64,000 bases of DNA from Alphaproteobacteria bacterium (GTDB lineage Bacteria > Pseudomonadota > Alphaproteobacteria > Sphingomonadales > Sphingomonadaceae). Below the pieces are notes generated by a model. It saw only the letters and a list, made by a program, of their open reading frames with translations. It ran no database searches and had not been told where the DNA came from. This document shows positions 51,873 through 61,769 of the stretch, piece after piece; positions within the stretch are counted from its first letter, which is position 1; the number at the start of each line of letters is the position of its first letter. The position numbers and the translations under genes are program-made. The stretch lies in assembly GCA_005883305.1 (NCBI GenBank), contig VBAC01000001.1, positions 2,046,001-2,110,000 on the forward strand, given 5' to 3'.

Positions 51873-52691
51873 ATGACGATCGACGGGCGCGAGTACCAAG
51901 CAGCCTTGAGCAAGGTACCCGCGGTCACGCTGGGCTTCTGGATCGTCAAGATCCTGGCGACGACGCTCGGCGAGACGGGCGGCGACAGCGTCTCGATGAG
52001 CTGGCTCGGCGAGACGACGCCCGAAGCCGGCCAGGCGGGCCTCAACGGCTATCTGGTCGGCACCGCGATCTTTCTCGCCATCTTCCTCGCCCTCGCCGCC
52101 TGGCAGATCCGCACGCGGCGCTTCCACCCCCTTATCTATTGGGCGACGATCATCGCCTCGACCACCGCGGGAACGACGATGGCCGATTTCGCCACGCGCT
52201 CGCTGGGGATCGGCTATGCCGGCGGATCGGCGCTGCTTCTGGCGCTGGTGCTCGCCTCGCTGGCCTCGTGGAAGCTGGCGACCGGCACCATCCGGGTCGA
52301 AAGCGTCAGCACGCCCGGGAGCGAAGCCTTCTACTGGCTGACCATCACCTTCTCGCAGACGCTCGGCACCGCGCTCGGCGACTGGGTGGCCGACACGAAC
52401 GGGCTCGGCTTCGGCGGCGGAGCGCTCTTCTTCGGCGCGCTGCTGGCGGTGCTCGCCGGCCTCTATTTCTGGACCGGCGTCAATCGCGTCTTCCTGTTCT
52501 GGGCCGCCTTCATCCTGACGCGGCCGCTGGGAGCGACGGTCGGCGACCTTCTCGACAAGCCGCTTGACGACGGCGGTCTCGGCGTCAGCCGGCCGCTGGC
52601 GACGGCAGCCCTCGCCGTCGCGATCCTGCTCCTCGTTCTCATCATCCCCCAGCGGGCGGGAACGCATCCCGGTGCGGAGCGCCGCGCATGA
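51873..52691 (+). CDS. DUF347/COG4705-like integral membrane protein with four internal repeats
   Basis: A 272-residue membrane protein of about eight spans. The same motif recurs four times: TTLGETGGDSVS (~30), STTAGTTMADF (~92), SQTLGTALGDW (~160) and TRPLGATVGDLLDKP (~215). These Thr/Gly/Asp turns sit at helix starts and suggest an ion-binding quasi-symmetric core, but no substrate is known. Its stop overlaps the PAP2 gene by four bases, indicating a coupled pair. Confidence 0.85.
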   Translation: MTIDGREYQAALSKVPAVTLGFWIVKILATTLGETGGDSVSMSWLGETTPEAGQAGLNGYLVGTAIFLAIFLALAAWQIRTRRFHPLIYWATIIASTTAGTTMADFATRSLGIGYAGGSALLLALVLASLASWKLATGTIRVESVSTPGSEAFYWLTITFSQTLGTALGDWVADTNGLGFGGGALFFGALLAVLAGLYFWTGVNRVFLFWAAFILTRPLGATVGDLLDKPLDDGGLGVSRPLATAALAVAILLLVLIIPQRAGTHPGAERRA

Positions 52692-53389
52692 TCCCCTGGC
52701 GCCGGCTCCTGTCGGTCGATCGCGCGCTGCTGCTGGCGCTGGTGCTGATCGCCGCGGCCCTGTTCACCTTCTTCAAGCTCGCCTCCGAGGTCGGCGAAGG
52801 CGAGACGATGGCGCTGGACGGAGCGATCCTGCTTTGGCTGCGCACATCGGCGAACCCGGCGATCCCGGCCGGCCCGCACTGGCTGACCGAGGCGATGACC
52901 GAGACGACCGCGTTCGGCAGCGTCACGGGCCTGCTCCTGGTGATGTCCGCGGTGATCGGCTTTCTGCTCATCTCGCGCCGCCACCGCACCGCTTTGTTCG
53001 TCCTCCTCGCCACCGGCGGCGGCACCACGGCCGCCAAGCTTCTCAAGCTCCTCTACGACCGCCCGAGGCCGGGCCTCGTCCCCCATCTCGTCGACGTCAG
53101 CACGGCCAGCTTCCCGAGCGGGCATTCGGCGGATTCGGCGATCGTCTATTTGACCATCGCCGCCTTGCTCGCGCGCACCGTCCCGCAGCGGGCGCTGCGT
53201 CTCTACATACTCGGGGCGGCGGGGCTGCTGGTCCTGCTGATCGGCGTCTCGCGCGTCTATCTCGGCGTTCACTGGCCCAGCGACGTCGTCGCCGGCTGGG
53301 CGTTCGGCGCGGCCTGGGCCCTGGGTTGCTCCCTCGCTTATTCCCGCCTTTGGGCGCGGCAGGGCCTGGCGGAGGTGGAAAAGCGCTAG
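52688..53389 (+). CDS. PAP2 superfamily membrane phosphatase
   Basis: A 233-residue protein with six membrane spans and the three PAP2 motifs: KLLYDRPRP (~118), SFPSGHS (~140) and SRVYLGVHWPSDV (~190), giving the Arg, His and His of the phosphatase site. Such enzymes dephosphorylate undecaprenyl pyrophosphate or phosphatidic acid on the periplasmic side. Coupled by ATGA to the DUF347 gene; an R2 repeat follows. Confidence 0.92.
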   Translation: MIPWRRLLSVDRALLLALVLIAAALFTFFKLASEVGEGETMALDGAILLWLRTSANPAIPAGPHWLTEAMTETTAFGSVTGLLLVMSAVIGFLLISRRHRTALFVLLATGGGTTAAKLLKLLYDRPRPGLVPHLVDVSTASFPSGHSADSAIVYLTIAALLARTVPQRALRLYILGAAGLLVLLIGVSRVYLGVHWPSDVVAGWAFGAAWALGCSLAYSRLWARQGLAEVEKR

Positions 53390-53412
53390 ATAATAGTTGT
53401 CTTGAGCTCATT

Positions 53413-53516
53413 CCGCTCATCCTGAGGAGCCGCTGAGCGAAGTCGAAGCGGCGTCTCGAAGGACGGTCCTTCGAGACGGGCCCTCGACAAGCTCGGTCCC
53501 TCCTCAGGATGAGCGG
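53413..53516. repeat. Palindromic intergenic repeat, family R2 copy 2
   Basis: A 104-bp copy with inverted ends CCGCTCATCCTGAGGAG / CCTCAGGATGAGCGG and inner pair GTCTCGAAGGAC/GTCCTTCGAGAC. It separates convergent PAP2 and YpfJ-type genes. Confidence 0.9.
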
Positions 53517-53538
53517 CTCATTATGAGCTGGTCAGACC

Positions 53539-54432
53539 CTAAACCCCCTGCATGAATCCGGCGCAAGACTCGATCGTGCCGCCGCGATAGCCGCGCATCA
53601 GCGCTTCCTGCCGCTGGGCCGAGGTGCCGTGGGTGAAGCTTTCGGGAACGACCACGCCCTGGTTGGCGCGCTGGAGCGTGTCGTCGCCGATCGCGGCCGC
53701 GGCGCGCATCCCTTCCTCGATGTCGCCCGGCTCCATCGCGCCGCGCTCGCGGGCGGCCCACACTCCGGCATAGCAATCGGCCTGGAGCTCCATCCGCACC
53801 TGAAGCGCGTTCGATTCGCTCTCGCCCATCGCCGATTGCGCCTGGCGGATCCGCCCCTCGGTGCCGATCAGGGTCTGGACGTGGTGGCCGACCTCATGGG
53901 CGATGACATAGGCCTGGGCGAAATCGCCGGGCGCCCCATACTGCCGGGAAAGCTCGTCGAAAAAGGCGGTGTCGAGATAGATGCGCTGGTCGGCCGGGCA
54001 GTAGAACGGTCCCATCGCCGATTGCGCCGCACCGCAGCCGGAGCGCCCGCCGCCGGTATAGACCACCATCCGCGGCGCTTCGTAACGCTGCCCCGCGGCG
54101 CTGAACAGCTCGCCCCAGCGCTGTTCGGTCGAGCCGAGCACCTGGCAGGCGAAATGGGTCGTCGAATCCGAGGCGCAGACGCTCGAGGCCGGCTGCCCGG
54201 CTTGGCCCTGCCCGTTCGGCGACACCGCCTGCTGGCCGCCGCCGGTGAGGCTTCCGAGCCCGCCGAACAGGGCCATGACGATGACCAGGACGATCACCCC
54301 GCCGATGCCGAACCGGCTGGCGACGAGCGAGAAGATCAGGCCCGCGCCGGCGCCACCCAGGCCGCCGCCGCCGAAGCTCTGGCCGCGCTGGCTCTCCACA
54401 TTGTCGCTCGTCCCGCGATCACCGAACCGCAT
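53539..54432 (-). CDS. YpfJ-type neutral zinc metallopeptidase
   Basis: A 297-residue protein of the zinc_peptidase family. The N-terminus (MRFGDRGTSDNVESQRG) and following Gly-rich stretch are typical, one membrane span lies at ~38-58, and the domain then faces the periplasm. HEVGHHVQ is the HExxH motif and FACQV, CPAD and DCYAGVW hold conserved cysteines. Substrate is unknown. ATG 54432 has GAGGAGG upstream, and bdhA is divergent. Confidence 0.92.
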   Translation of the reverse strand: MRFGDRGTSDNVESQRGQSFGGGGLGGAGAGLIFSLVASRFGIGGVIVLVIVMALFGGLGSLTGGGQQAVSPNGQGQAGQPASSVCASDSTTHFACQVLGSTEQRWGELFSAAGQRYEAPRMVVYTGGGRSGCGAAQSAMGPFYCPADQRIYLDTAFFDELSRQYGAPGDFAQAYVIAHEVGHHVQTLIGTEGRIRQAQSAMGESESNALQVRMELQADCYAGVWAARERGAMEPGDIEEGMRAAAAIGDDTLQRANQGVVVPESFTHGTSAQRQEALMRGYRGGTIESCAGFMQGV

Positions 54433-54535
54433 GCCTCGATCCTCCTCGTTACATCGCCGAACCTTTGAGCGCGCGCCGGGTTGCATTCAACCGGCTTCGG
54501 CGTTCAAAGGACCGGCTCAACCTGAAAGGCGGTTC

Positions 54536-55291
54536 ATGTTTCTCAAAGGCAAAACAGCGCTCGTCACCGGCTCCACCTCCGGCATCGGCCTGGCCATCGC
54601 CCGGGCGCTGAAGGCGGAGGGCGCCCGCGTGATCCTCAACGGCTTCGGCGACCCGGACGAGATCGCCCGGCTCCAGGAGGAGCTCGGCGCGGCTTATAGC
54701 AACGCCGATCTGACCCGCCCCGAGGCGATCGAGGCGATGATGGCCGAAGCCGGCGCGGTCGACATCCTCGTCAACAATGCCGGCATGCAGCACGTCGCCC
54801 CGATCGACGAATTCCCGCCGGAAAAGTGGGACCTGATCCTGGCCCTCAACCTCTCCGCCGCCTTTCACACCATCCGCCTCGCGCTTCCGGGGATGAAGGC
54901 CAGGGGCTGGGGCCGGATCATCAACACCGCCTCGGCCCACAGCCTCGTCGCCAGCCCGAACAAGGCGCCCTATGTCGCCTCCAAGCACGCCATTGCCGGC
55001 CTCACCAAATCGGTCGCGCTCGAGGCCGCGCGCACCGGCGTTACCGTCAACTGCATCAGCCCCGGCTACGTCTGGACGACGCTGGTCGAGAACCAGATTC
55101 CGGACACGATGCGCACCCGCGGCCTCACGCGCGACCAGGTGATCGACGACGTCCTTCTCGCAGCCCAGCCGACCAAGCAGTTCGTCACCCCCGAGCAGGT
55201 CGCCGCGCTCGCCCTCTTCCTCTGCCGCGACGACGCTTCGGCGATCACCGGCGCCAATCTCTCCATGGACGGCGGCTGGACGGCGCAATAA
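54536..55291 (+). CDS. bdhA: D-3-hydroxybutyrate dehydrogenase
   Basis: A 251-residue short-chain dehydrogenase. TGSTSGIGLAIA binds NAD, NNAG marks the core, and S/Y/K catalysis is in SAHSLV...YVASKHA. GMQHVAPIDEFP, ISPGYVWTTLVENQIPD and the DGGWTAQ end are characteristic of 3-hydroxybutyrate dehydrogenase rather than generic SDRs. It links PHB breakdown to acetoacetate; a damaged phaB lies 7 kb away. Confidence 0.93.
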   Translation: MFLKGKTALVTGSTSGIGLAIARALKAEGARVILNGFGDPDEIARLQEELGAAYSNADLTRPEAIEAMMAEAGAVDILVNNAGMQHVAPIDEFPPEKWDLILALNLSAAFHTIRLALPGMKARGWGRIINTASAHSLVASPNKAPYVASKHAIAGLTKSVALEAARTGVTVNCISPGYVWTTLVENQIPDTMRTRGLTRDQVIDDVLLAAQPTKQFVTPEQVAALALFLCRDDASAITGANLSMDGGWTAQ

Positions 55292-55300
55292 GCTCGCCCG

Positions 55301-55927
55301 ATGCGGCTCCCGCCCCTTGCTGTCCTCCTGGCGCTCGCCGCCTGCACCACCTCGCACGAGGTCGTCGCTCCGGCGACCGCCGAGCAGCCGAGCGAGAATT
55401 GGCGCGCCCGGGTGACCGATGCGGATCTCGCCCGCATCAGGCATTGGCGCAACGCCTGGGTCGACGCGCTCGCCAAGGCGCGCGCCGCCGGCCATGGGGA
55501 GGAGATCGCCCGCGAAGGCGCGTTGCTCGATCCCGACGCGGCCCTGACGGGCGCCGCTCTGGCGCCGGGCAATTACCGCTGCCGGACGATCAAGCTCGGC
55601 GGCAAGGCCCCCGCCAACGCCGATTTCGCCGCTTTCCCCGCCGATCGCTGCCGGGTCGGGCTGGACCGCGGCCGGCTCCATTTCGCGCGGCTCGACGGTC
55701 CGCAGCGCCCGATCGGCGCGCTCTTCCCGGACAATGCGCGCCGGCAGATCTTCCTCGGCACGCTCCAGCTCGGCGACGAGCGCCTCTCGCTTCGCTACAG
55801 CCGCGACGACGAGCGCGACATGGCCGGAATCGTCGAGCGCGTCGGGGACAATCGCTGGCGGCTCGTCCTGCCCTATCCCCATTTCGAATCCCTGCTCGAC
55901 GTGATCGAGCTCACCCCCGAGCGATGA
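55301..55927 (+). CDS. DUF4893 lipoprotein
   Basis: A 208-residue protein with a lipobox (LALAAC, Cys 15). WRARVTDADLARIRHWRNAW near the start, NYRCRTIKLGGK (~88) and the C-terminal VERVGDNRWRLVLPYPHFES match DUF4893, a family frequent in sphingomonads with no known function. It starts nine bases after bdhA and is followed by an M20 hydrolase 10 bases later, so the three may be one transcript. Confidence 0.87.
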   Translation: MRLPPLAVLLALAACTTSHEVVAPATAEQPSENWRARVTDADLARIRHWRNAWVDALAKARAAGHGEEIAREGALLDPDAALTGAALAPGNYRCRTIKLGGKAPANADFAAFPADRCRVGLDRGRLHFARLDGPQRPIGALFPDNARRQIFLGTLQLGDERLSLRYSRDDERDMAGIVERVGDNRWRLVLPYPHFESLLDVIELTPER

Positions 55928-55937
55928 GGCCTTCCCT

Positions 55938-57257
55938 ATGCGACGCAAGATCTTCGCCGCCATGCTCTTGGCCTGCGCCATGAGCGCCCCGGTCTCCGCC
56001 CAGGACCTCAGGCAGGCGATCGCCGGCGACATGGGCGACCTGATGACCCTTTACCGCGATCTTCACGCCCATCCCGAACTGTCGATGCAGGAGACCCGAA
56101 GCGCCGCGCGGATGGCCGCGGAGGCGCGCCGCGCCGGCTTCACCGTCACCACCGGGGTCGGCGGCACCGGAGTCGTCGCGGTGATGGAGAACGGCCCCGG
56201 CCCGGTCCTGCTGCTGCGCGCCGACATGGACGCTCTGCCGGTCGAGGAGCAGACCGGCCTTCCTTTCGCCAGCCGCGTTCGGGGCACCAGCCTCACCGGC
56301 GTGGAGAGCGGCGTGATGCACGCCTGCGGCCACGACACGCACATGACGACCTGGGTCGGCACCGCCCGGCGGATGGCGGCGATGCGGTCTTTATGGTCGG
56401 GGACTTTGGTGATGATCGCCCAGCCGGGCGAGGAGATCGGCGCCGGCGCCAGGGCGATGCTCGACGACGGCCTGTTCACCCGCTTCCCGCACCCGACCCA
56501 CGCCATCGCCTTCCACGATTCGGCGAGCCTCCCGGCGGGAATCATCGGCTATTCGCTCGGCCCGGCGCTGGCCAACGTCGATTCGGTCGACATCGACGTT
56601 CGCGGAGTCGGCGGCCACGGCGCCTATCCGCACACCACCCGCGATCCCATCGTCCTCGCCAGCCGGATCGTCACCACCTTGCAAACCCTGGTTAGCCGCG
56701 AGATCAACCCGCTCGACAGCGCAGTCGTCACCGTTGGAAGCTTCCATTCCGGCACCAAGCACAACATCATCTCCGACGACGCGCGGCTCCAGCTGACCGT
56801 GCGCAGCTTCACTCCGGAGGTCCGCCGCCAGTTGCTCGAAGGGATTGCGCGAATCGCCCGCGGGGAGGCGCTCGCCGCCGGAGTCCCTGAGGACCGGATG
56901 CCCGTGGTCACCGTCGTCGAGGCCCAGTACACGCCCGCGACGGTCAACACCGAGGCGCTCACTCAAAGCACCGCCGCGCGCTTTCGCGAGCATTTCGGCG
57001 AGGCCCGCGTGCAGCAGGCCCAGCCGGTCATGGGCGGCGAGGATTTCTCGCGCTACCACATCGCCGATCCGCGCATCGAGAGCCTGATCTTCTGGGTCGG
57101 CGGCGTTCCCCAGGCGCGCTGGGACGCCGTCCACGGCGACGTCACGCAGCTCCCCTCGCTCCACAGCCCCTTCTGGGCGCCCGAGGCCGAGACCGTGATC
57201 GCCACCGCCACCGAGGCGATGACGGTGGCGGCGATGGGCGTGCTCGGGCGGCATTAG
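55938..57257 (+). CDS. Secreted M20 family amidohydrolase
   Basis: A 439-residue enzyme with a signal peptide (cleavage near VSAQ, ~22). It has the complete di-zinc set of M20D amidohydrolases: ADMDALPVEEQTGLPF, HACGHDTHMT, QPGEEIGAGA and PVMGGEDFSRY. A lid/dimerisation domain lies at ~205-315 (VRGVGGHGAYPHT). The family includes hippurate hydrolase and N-acyl-amino-acid amidohydrolases. Substrate not determined. Confidence 0.93.
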   Translation: MRRKIFAAMLLACAMSAPVSAQDLRQAIAGDMGDLMTLYRDLHAHPELSMQETRSAARMAAEARRAGFTVTTGVGGTGVVAVMENGPGPVLLLRADMDALPVEEQTGLPFASRVRGTSLTGVESGVMHACGHDTHMTTWVGTARRMAAMRSLWSGTLVMIAQPGEEIGAGARAMLDDGLFTRFPHPTHAIAFHDSASLPAGIIGYSLGPALANVDSVDIDVRGVGGHGAYPHTTRDPIVLASRIVTTLQTLVSREINPLDSAVVTVGSFHSGTKHNIISDDARLQLTVRSFTPEVRRQLLEGIARIARGEALAAGVPEDRMPVVTVVEAQYTPATVNTEALTQSTAARFREHFGEARVQQAQPVMGGEDFSRYHIADPRIESLIFWVGGVPQARWDAVHGDVTQLPSLHSPFWAPEAETVIATATEAMTVAAMGVLGRH

Positions 57258-57277
57258 GCGGATCGTTCAAGCCTAGC

Positions 57278-57361
57278 CGTCATTGCGAGGAGCGCAGCGA
57301 CGAAGCAATCCAGTGGACCTCCAAGTCCGCACTGGATTGCTTCGCTACGCTCGCAATGACG
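57278..57361. repeat. Palindromic intergenic repeat, family R4
   Basis: An 84-bp element with ends CGTCATTGCGAG and CTCGCAATGACG, an inner GCGCAGCGACGAAGCAATCC pairing with GGATTGCTTCGCTACGC and a short centre. Related elements are common in alphaproteobacterial genomes; this is the only copy in the window. Confidence 0.88.
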
Positions 57362-57472
57362 ACTTCACCTTGGCCCGGCCTCGATGTGGCGCGGCACCGG
57401 TGCGCGCCGGCCTTCCTCTTGTGAATCCGCAAGGATCGTGGCTTATTCGCGCCGAATAACGGGGGAGACGCC

Positions 57473-58720
57473 ATGGCCGCGGAGGAAGGTGCGCCGGTAA
57501 GCGGGCGGGATCGCCTGACCGAGCTCGACATCATCCGCGGGCTCGCCTTGTTCGGCGTGCTCTGGATGAACCTGTTCGGCCATATCGGCCTCGTCATTCC
57601 GGAGGAGCACATGTCGACGCTGGCGAGCGCGCCGGTCGACAAGTGGGTCACCTTCTTCACCACCTGGCTCGCCGCGGGCAAGGCGCAGGCCCTGTTCTCC
57701 TTCCTGTTCGGGCTCGGCTTCGCGCTGTTCCTCGAGCGCGCCGAGGGACGCGGAGCCAACGGCAATCTGCTCTACGTTCGGCGACTGGGCTTCCTGCTCG
57801 TGCTCGGCTTCGCCCATTTGTGGCTTTTGTGGATCGGCGACATCCTCAATGCCTATGCGATGATGGGGTTCGTGCTGATGCTCACCCGGCGCTGGCCCGG
57901 GTGGCTCCTGCTCGGCACCGGGCTGGCGCTGACCCTGCTCGGCACCGTCGCGCTTCGCTTCGTCGTCGAGCACACCATCTCCGCGCCGGGCGCGCCGCCG
58001 CCCTGGGCTGCGATCCAGGATGCCGGCGCCCTGCGCCGCTTCGCCTTGTTCCAGGGCAGCGATTACGCCGCTTATGTGCGCGAGCTGTTCCACGCCTCCT
58101 GGGCCGAGCTTTACGGCCAGCCGATCGGGATCGTGTTCCTCGCCTGGATCCTGGGGCGGTTCATGATCGGATCGTGGATCTACCGCCAGGGCTGGATGCA
58201 GGACACGGAGCGATATTCGGCGGGCTTTCGCAAATGGGCCCCGATCCTGCTTGTCGCCGGGCTTCTGATCGCGCTGGTTGGGCCGGCGCTGAACCTTGCG
58301 GGCATCAAGGCCCCTCCGCCTTGGTATTACGGGACGCAGCTGCTCGGCCGCCTGGCGCAATTCATTCTTCCGCTCGGCTATGCGGCGGGGATCGTCGTTC
58401 TCTGCCGGCAGGAGCGCTGGCGCGAACGGCTGTCGGGGCTCGGCGCGGTCGGGCAAATGGCGCTGACCAACTATCTGATGCAGAGCCTGCTCTACATGTT
58501 CCTGCTTTACGGCTTCGGCTTCGGCCTTCTGCCATGGCTCGGTTCCACCCTGGCGCTGATCGTGGCCTTGGTCTTCTTCGCGTTGCAGATCGCGTTCAGC
58601 CGCTGGTGGCTGGCGCGCTGTCGCTTCGGTCCGGTCGAATGGCTGTGGCGCTCCGCGACCTACGGCCGCTGGCAGGAATTGCGGCGTCCGGGCACGGAGA
58701 CGGCGGCGCTGACCGCCTGA
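57473..58720 (+). CDS. DUF418 family membrane protein
   Basis: A 415-residue integral membrane protein with about nine spans. LDIIRGLALFGVLWMN near the start and the C-terminal GQMALTNYLMQSL...WLARCRFGPVEWLWRS are diagnostic for DUF418/YeiB-like proteins, which are related to acyltransferase-3 membrane enzymes. LFSFLFGLGFALFLER is also conserved. The chemical role is unproven. It is convergent with msrA. Confidence 0.92.
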   Translation: MAAEEGAPVSGRDRLTELDIIRGLALFGVLWMNLFGHIGLVIPEEHMSTLASAPVDKWVTFFTTWLAAGKAQALFSFLFGLGFALFLERAEGRGANGNLLYVRRLGFLLVLGFAHLWLLWIGDILNAYAMMGFVLMLTRRWPGWLLLGTGLALTLLGTVALRFVVEHTISAPGAPPPWAAIQDAGALRRFALFQGSDYAAYVRELFHASWAELYGQPIGIVFLAWILGRFMIGSWIYRQGWMQDTERYSAGFRKWAPILLVAGLLIALVGPALNLAGIKAPPPWYYGTQLLGRLAQFILPLGYAAGIVVLCRQERWRERLSGLGAVGQMALTNYLMQSLLYMFLLYGFGFGLLPWLGSTLALIVALVFFALQIAFSRWWLARCRFGPVEWLWRSATYGRWQELRRPGTETAALTA

Positions 58721-58727
58721 ATCATGC

Positions 58728-59354
58728 TCAGTGCACCGCGGCCTCGGCGCCCCACACCGCGCGCAGCCGGGCGTCGCGGCCGCAGCCGCGGCGGTAGAGG
58801 CCGTAGCTGACCGCGTTCCGCCGCGCATAATCCTGGTGATAGGCCTCGGCCGGATAGAAAGGCGCCGCGGCGCGGACCGGAGTGACCACATGGCCACGCA
58901 GGATCCGGTTCGCCTCGGCCACCGCCGCCTCCGCCGCCCGCCGCTGCGCCGGATTGAGCGCGAAGATCGCCGTGCGGTAATTCGGCCCCTGGTCGCAGAA
59001 CTGCCCGTCGGGGTCGGTCGGATCGATCGTCCGCAGGAAGCGCCGGACGAGCTGGCCGTAGCCGATCCGCGCCGGATCGAACGTCACCCGCACCGCCTCC
59101 ACATGCCCGGTGCCGCCGCGCACGACCTGCTCGTAGCTGGGATTGGTGACGGTCCCGCCGGCAAAGCCCGAAACCGCTTCGATCACGCCCGGCACATGCT
59201 CGATGTCGCTCTCCGCCGACCAGAAGCAGCCGCCGGCGAACAGCGCAGTTTCGGTGTGGGAAGGGCGCGGGCGTTGCGCGGCCGCATCGGTGTCCGCACC
59301 CTGGCCGCATGCGGCAGCGGCGAGCGTCAGAGCAACAAGAACGCGCCTCTTCAT
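58728..59354 (-). CDS. msrA: Peptide methionine-(S)-sulfoxide reductase, exported form
   Basis: A 208-residue MsrA. GGCFW (C43) is the active site, VSGFAGG and GTGHVEAV (~85) the substrate site, and [12 protein letters not shown] a hallmark. The first 16 residues (basic then AAAAC) look like a signal with a weak lipobox, so it probably repairs oxidised methionines in the periplasm. The final resolving cysteine is in RRGCGRD. Start ATG 59354 overlaps the upstream AKR stop (ATGA). Confidence 0.95.
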   Translation of the reverse strand: MKRRVLVALTLAAAACGQGADTDAAAQRPRPSHTETALFAGGCFWSAESDIEHVPGVIEAVSGFAGGTVTNPSYEQVVRGGTGHVEAVRVTFDPARIGYGQLVRRFLRTIDPTDPDGQFCDQGPNYRTAIFALNPAQRRAAEAAVAEANRILRGHVVTPVRAAAPFYPAEAYHQDYARRNAVSYGLYRRGCGRDARLRAVWGAEAAVH

Positions 59355-60277
59355 AATGCGTCGAGCCTCGCGACCTGATCGGCCGTCAGCTCCAAGGTAA
59401 GGACGCCCAGCAATTCCTCAAGCTGCGCCGCGGAAGTCGCGCTGGCGATCGGGGCGGTGACTCCGGGCTGAGCGGCGAGCCAGGCGAGCGCCACCTGCGC
59501 CGGAGTCGCGCCGGTTTGGGCGGCGACCTCGTCGAGCGCGGCGAGGACGGCGAAGCCGCGTTCGTTCAAATAGGCGTCCATCCGCGGGCCGCGGACGCTC
59601 TTCGCCTTGTCGGCCGCGGAGCGGTATTTGCCGGTGAGGAAGCCCGAGGCGAGTCCGAAATAGGGCAGAACGCCGAGGCCGCGCTCGATGCAGACCTGCT
59701 GAAGCGGCCCCTCGAAGGAATCGCGGACCATCAGATTATATTCGGGCTGAAGCACCTCGTAGCGCGCCAGCCCCGCCCTTTCGGAGAGGTCGAGAGCCTC
59801 GGCGAGCCGCGCGGCGCTGTAATTGGACGCGCCGAGCGCCCGAACCTTGCCGGCCTTCACCAGCCGGTCGAACGCGCCCAGCGTCTCCTCGAGCGGAGTC
59901 TCTTCGTCGTCCTTGTGGGCGTAATAAAGGTCGATCCGCTCGACCCCGAGCCGGCGAAGCGATCCTTCGCAGGCGCGCTCGATCTCGGCGGCCGAGAGGC
60001 CGGCGTCGAAGCCGACCTTGGTAGCGATCGTCACGCCTTTGCTGCCGCCGCGCCGCCTCAGCCATTCGCCCAGAAGAGTCTCGGATTCGCCGCCGACATG
60101 GCCGGGCACCCATTTCGAATAGACGTCGGCCGTGTCGATCATCGTCCCTCCGGCATCGGCGAAGCGGTCGAGGATTCGATAGGCGTCCTCGCCCTTGGCG
60201 GTGAAGCCGAACACGTTGCCGCCGAGCACGAGGCGCGGCGTTTCCAGGCCGCTGCCGCCGAGGGGTCTCAAATCCAT
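59351..60277 (-). CDS. Aldo/keto reductase
   Basis: A 308-residue TIM-barrel NADPH oxidoreductase. The catalytic tetrad is Asp and Tyr in DTADVYSKW, Lys in ATKVGF and His in [18 protein letters not shown] and the C-terminal [15 protein letters not shown] bind NADPH. It is close to the YajO/AKR13-like group. It overlaps manC by 10 bases and msrA by four, forming a manC-AKR-msrA operon. Substrate unknown. Confidence 0.92.
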   Translation of the reverse strand: MDLRPLGGSGLETPRLVLGGNVFGFTAKGEDAYRILDRFADAGGTMIDTADVYSKWVPGHVGGESETLLGEWLRRRGGSKGVTIATKVGFDAGLSAAEIERACEGSLRRLGVERIDLYYAHKDDEETPLEETLGAFDRLVKAGKVRALGASNYSAARLAEALDLSERAGLARYEVLQPEYNLMVRDSFEGPLQQVCIERGLGVLPYFGLASGFLTGKYRSAADKAKSVRGPRMDAYLNERGFAVLAALDEVAAQTGATPAQVALAWLAAQPGVTAPIASATSAAQLEELLGVLTLELTADQVARLDAL

Positions 60278-61320
60278 TTGTCGCGTCCCTTTTCCCTGAG
60301 CGCCTCGACGACCTCCTTGACCCGCTGACTCTGCGCCTTGGGAACGATCAGCACCGAGTCTGCGGTTGCCACGATGACCAGGTCCTCGACTCCGATCGCA
60401 GCGACCAGCGGCCCTTCCGAGCGGATCAGGCAGCCGCTCGCGCCGAGCGCGACGACGTCGCCGGACAGCGCATTGCCCTCGGCGTCGCTGGCGGAAACCT
60501 CCATCAGCGCCTCCCAGCTGCCGACGTCGGACCAGCCCACCGCGACGGGAGCCACGGCGACCTTCCCGGCCTTCTCCATCACCGCATAGTCGATGGAGAT
60601 TGCGGGGGAGCGGGCGAAAGCCGCCTCCTCCGGATAGATTCGCGCGCCCTCGCGCCGGGCACCGTCCATCGCCGCCCGCGCGGCGCTGGCGATATCCGGC
60701 GCGTGCGCCTCCAGCGCCTCCAGATAGGCCCCGGCGCGCATCAGGAAGATGCCACCGTTCCAGTCGTGCCGGCCGCTTTCGACATAAGCCTCGGCGGTCG
60801 CAGCGTCGGGCTTCTCGACGAACCGCGCGGCCTGGTGGACGCCCGCGCCCAGCGCCGCTCCGCGCTCGATATAGCCGTAGCCGGTCTCCGCCCGTTCGGG
60901 CTTCATCCCGAAGGTGACGATCCAGCCTTCCCGCGCGAACGGAGCCGCCCGCTCGGCCGCCGCGCGAAAGCCGGCGGCGTCGGCGATCAGATGGTCGCTG
61001 GGGAGGATCAGCAGCAAATCGTCGGGCGCGGCGGCCAGCGCGGCGAGCGCGATCGCCGGAGCGGTGTTGCGCGCGGCGGGCTCGAGGATCAGGCTGCCGA
61101 GCGCCGGCAGCGCGCCTTCGATCGCGTCCGCCTGGCTCGTCCCGGCCACCACCCAGGGGGCGGCGAACAGGCCTGGATCGGCGACGCGCTCGGCGGTCAT
61201 GCCGAGCATCGAACCCGCACCGGTGAGATCCAGCATTTGCTTGGGCTGCCCGGCGCGCGACAGGGGCCACAGGCGCGTGCCCGAGCCGCCGGAAAGGATG
61301 ACGGGGATGATCGGCTTCAT
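60268..61320 (-). CDS. manC: Mannose-1-phosphate guanylyltransferase
   Basis: A 350-residue GDP-mannose pyrophosphorylase. LSGGSGTRLWPLSR (~9-22) is the nucleotidyltransferase signature, LILPSDHLI (~100) binds metal, FVEKPD (~147) and WNGGIFLM (~165) contact the sugar phosphate, and VGWSDVGSW (~240) is conserved. It lacks the ~110-residue phosphomannose-isomerase domain of bifunctional enzymes. It supplies GDP-mannose for exopolysaccharide or glycan synthesis. Confidence 0.93.
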   Translation of the reverse strand: MKPIIPVILSGGSGTRLWPLSRAGQPKQMLDLTGAGSMLGMTAERVADPGLFAAPWVVAGTSQADAIEGALPALGSLILEPAARNTAPAIALAALAAAPDDLLLILPSDHLIADAAGFRAAAERAAPFAREGWIVTFGMKPERAETGYGYIERGAALGAGVHQAARFVEKPDAATAEAYVESGRHDWNGGIFLMRAGAYLEALEAHAPDIASAARAAMDGARREGARIYPEEAAFARSPAISIDYAVMEKAGKVAVAPVAVGWSDVGSWEALMEVSASDAEGNALSGDVVALGASGCLIRSEGPLVAAIGVEDLVIVATADSVLIVPKAQSQRVKEVVEALREKGRDKWI

Positions 61321-61511
61321 CCGCCGTTCCTAACCGTCTGCATCGCCGCCGCGAAGCCCCCTTGGAACAGGACGCGAGTTCAAGCGCTTACCTGGTTGAT
61401 GCCGATCTTTTTCGCCTCCCCCGCCCGCGCCGCGGCCGATCCCGCCGGGCTGATCCTCACCGCTGCTCAGGCCGCGGCCCAGCGCTCGGCGTCGTGGAGA
61501 AAAATCCGCAA

Positions 61512-61769
61512 ATGAGGCGCCGTGCCGGAAGATCGCGGCTCGGCTTGATCGCCGCGGCCGCCTTGGCGGTGGTCGTCGCGGTCTCCGCCCTGATGTCGTT
61601 CGACCGCTACCGCACGCCCCCCGCCGCGCCCCCGTCCGCGCTTGAGCATGTTGCCGAGAAGAACCGTCGGGCGGCGATCGTCGCCGCCGCCAGGCAGCGC
61701 GCCGAAGCCGCCGCGGCCACCAACGCCACCGAGGCGCTCGTCCAAGCCAATCTCGAAGCCGGGCGCTAG
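61512..61769 (+). CDS. Small single-span membrane protein, unknown
   Basis: An 85-residue protein: basic start (MRRRAGRSR), one hydrophobic span (~11-28), then an Ala/Arg/Glu-rich helix (AEKNRRAAIVAAARQR). The reading frame extends upstream, but ATG 61512 gives a sensible membrane topology. Its last four bases overlap the convergent RHH gene. No family recognised, and real expression is uncertain. Confidence 0.45.
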   Translation: MRRRAGRSRLGLIAAAALAVVVAVSALMSFDRYRTPPAAPPSALEHVAEKNRRAAIVAAARQRAEAAAATNATEALVQANLEAGR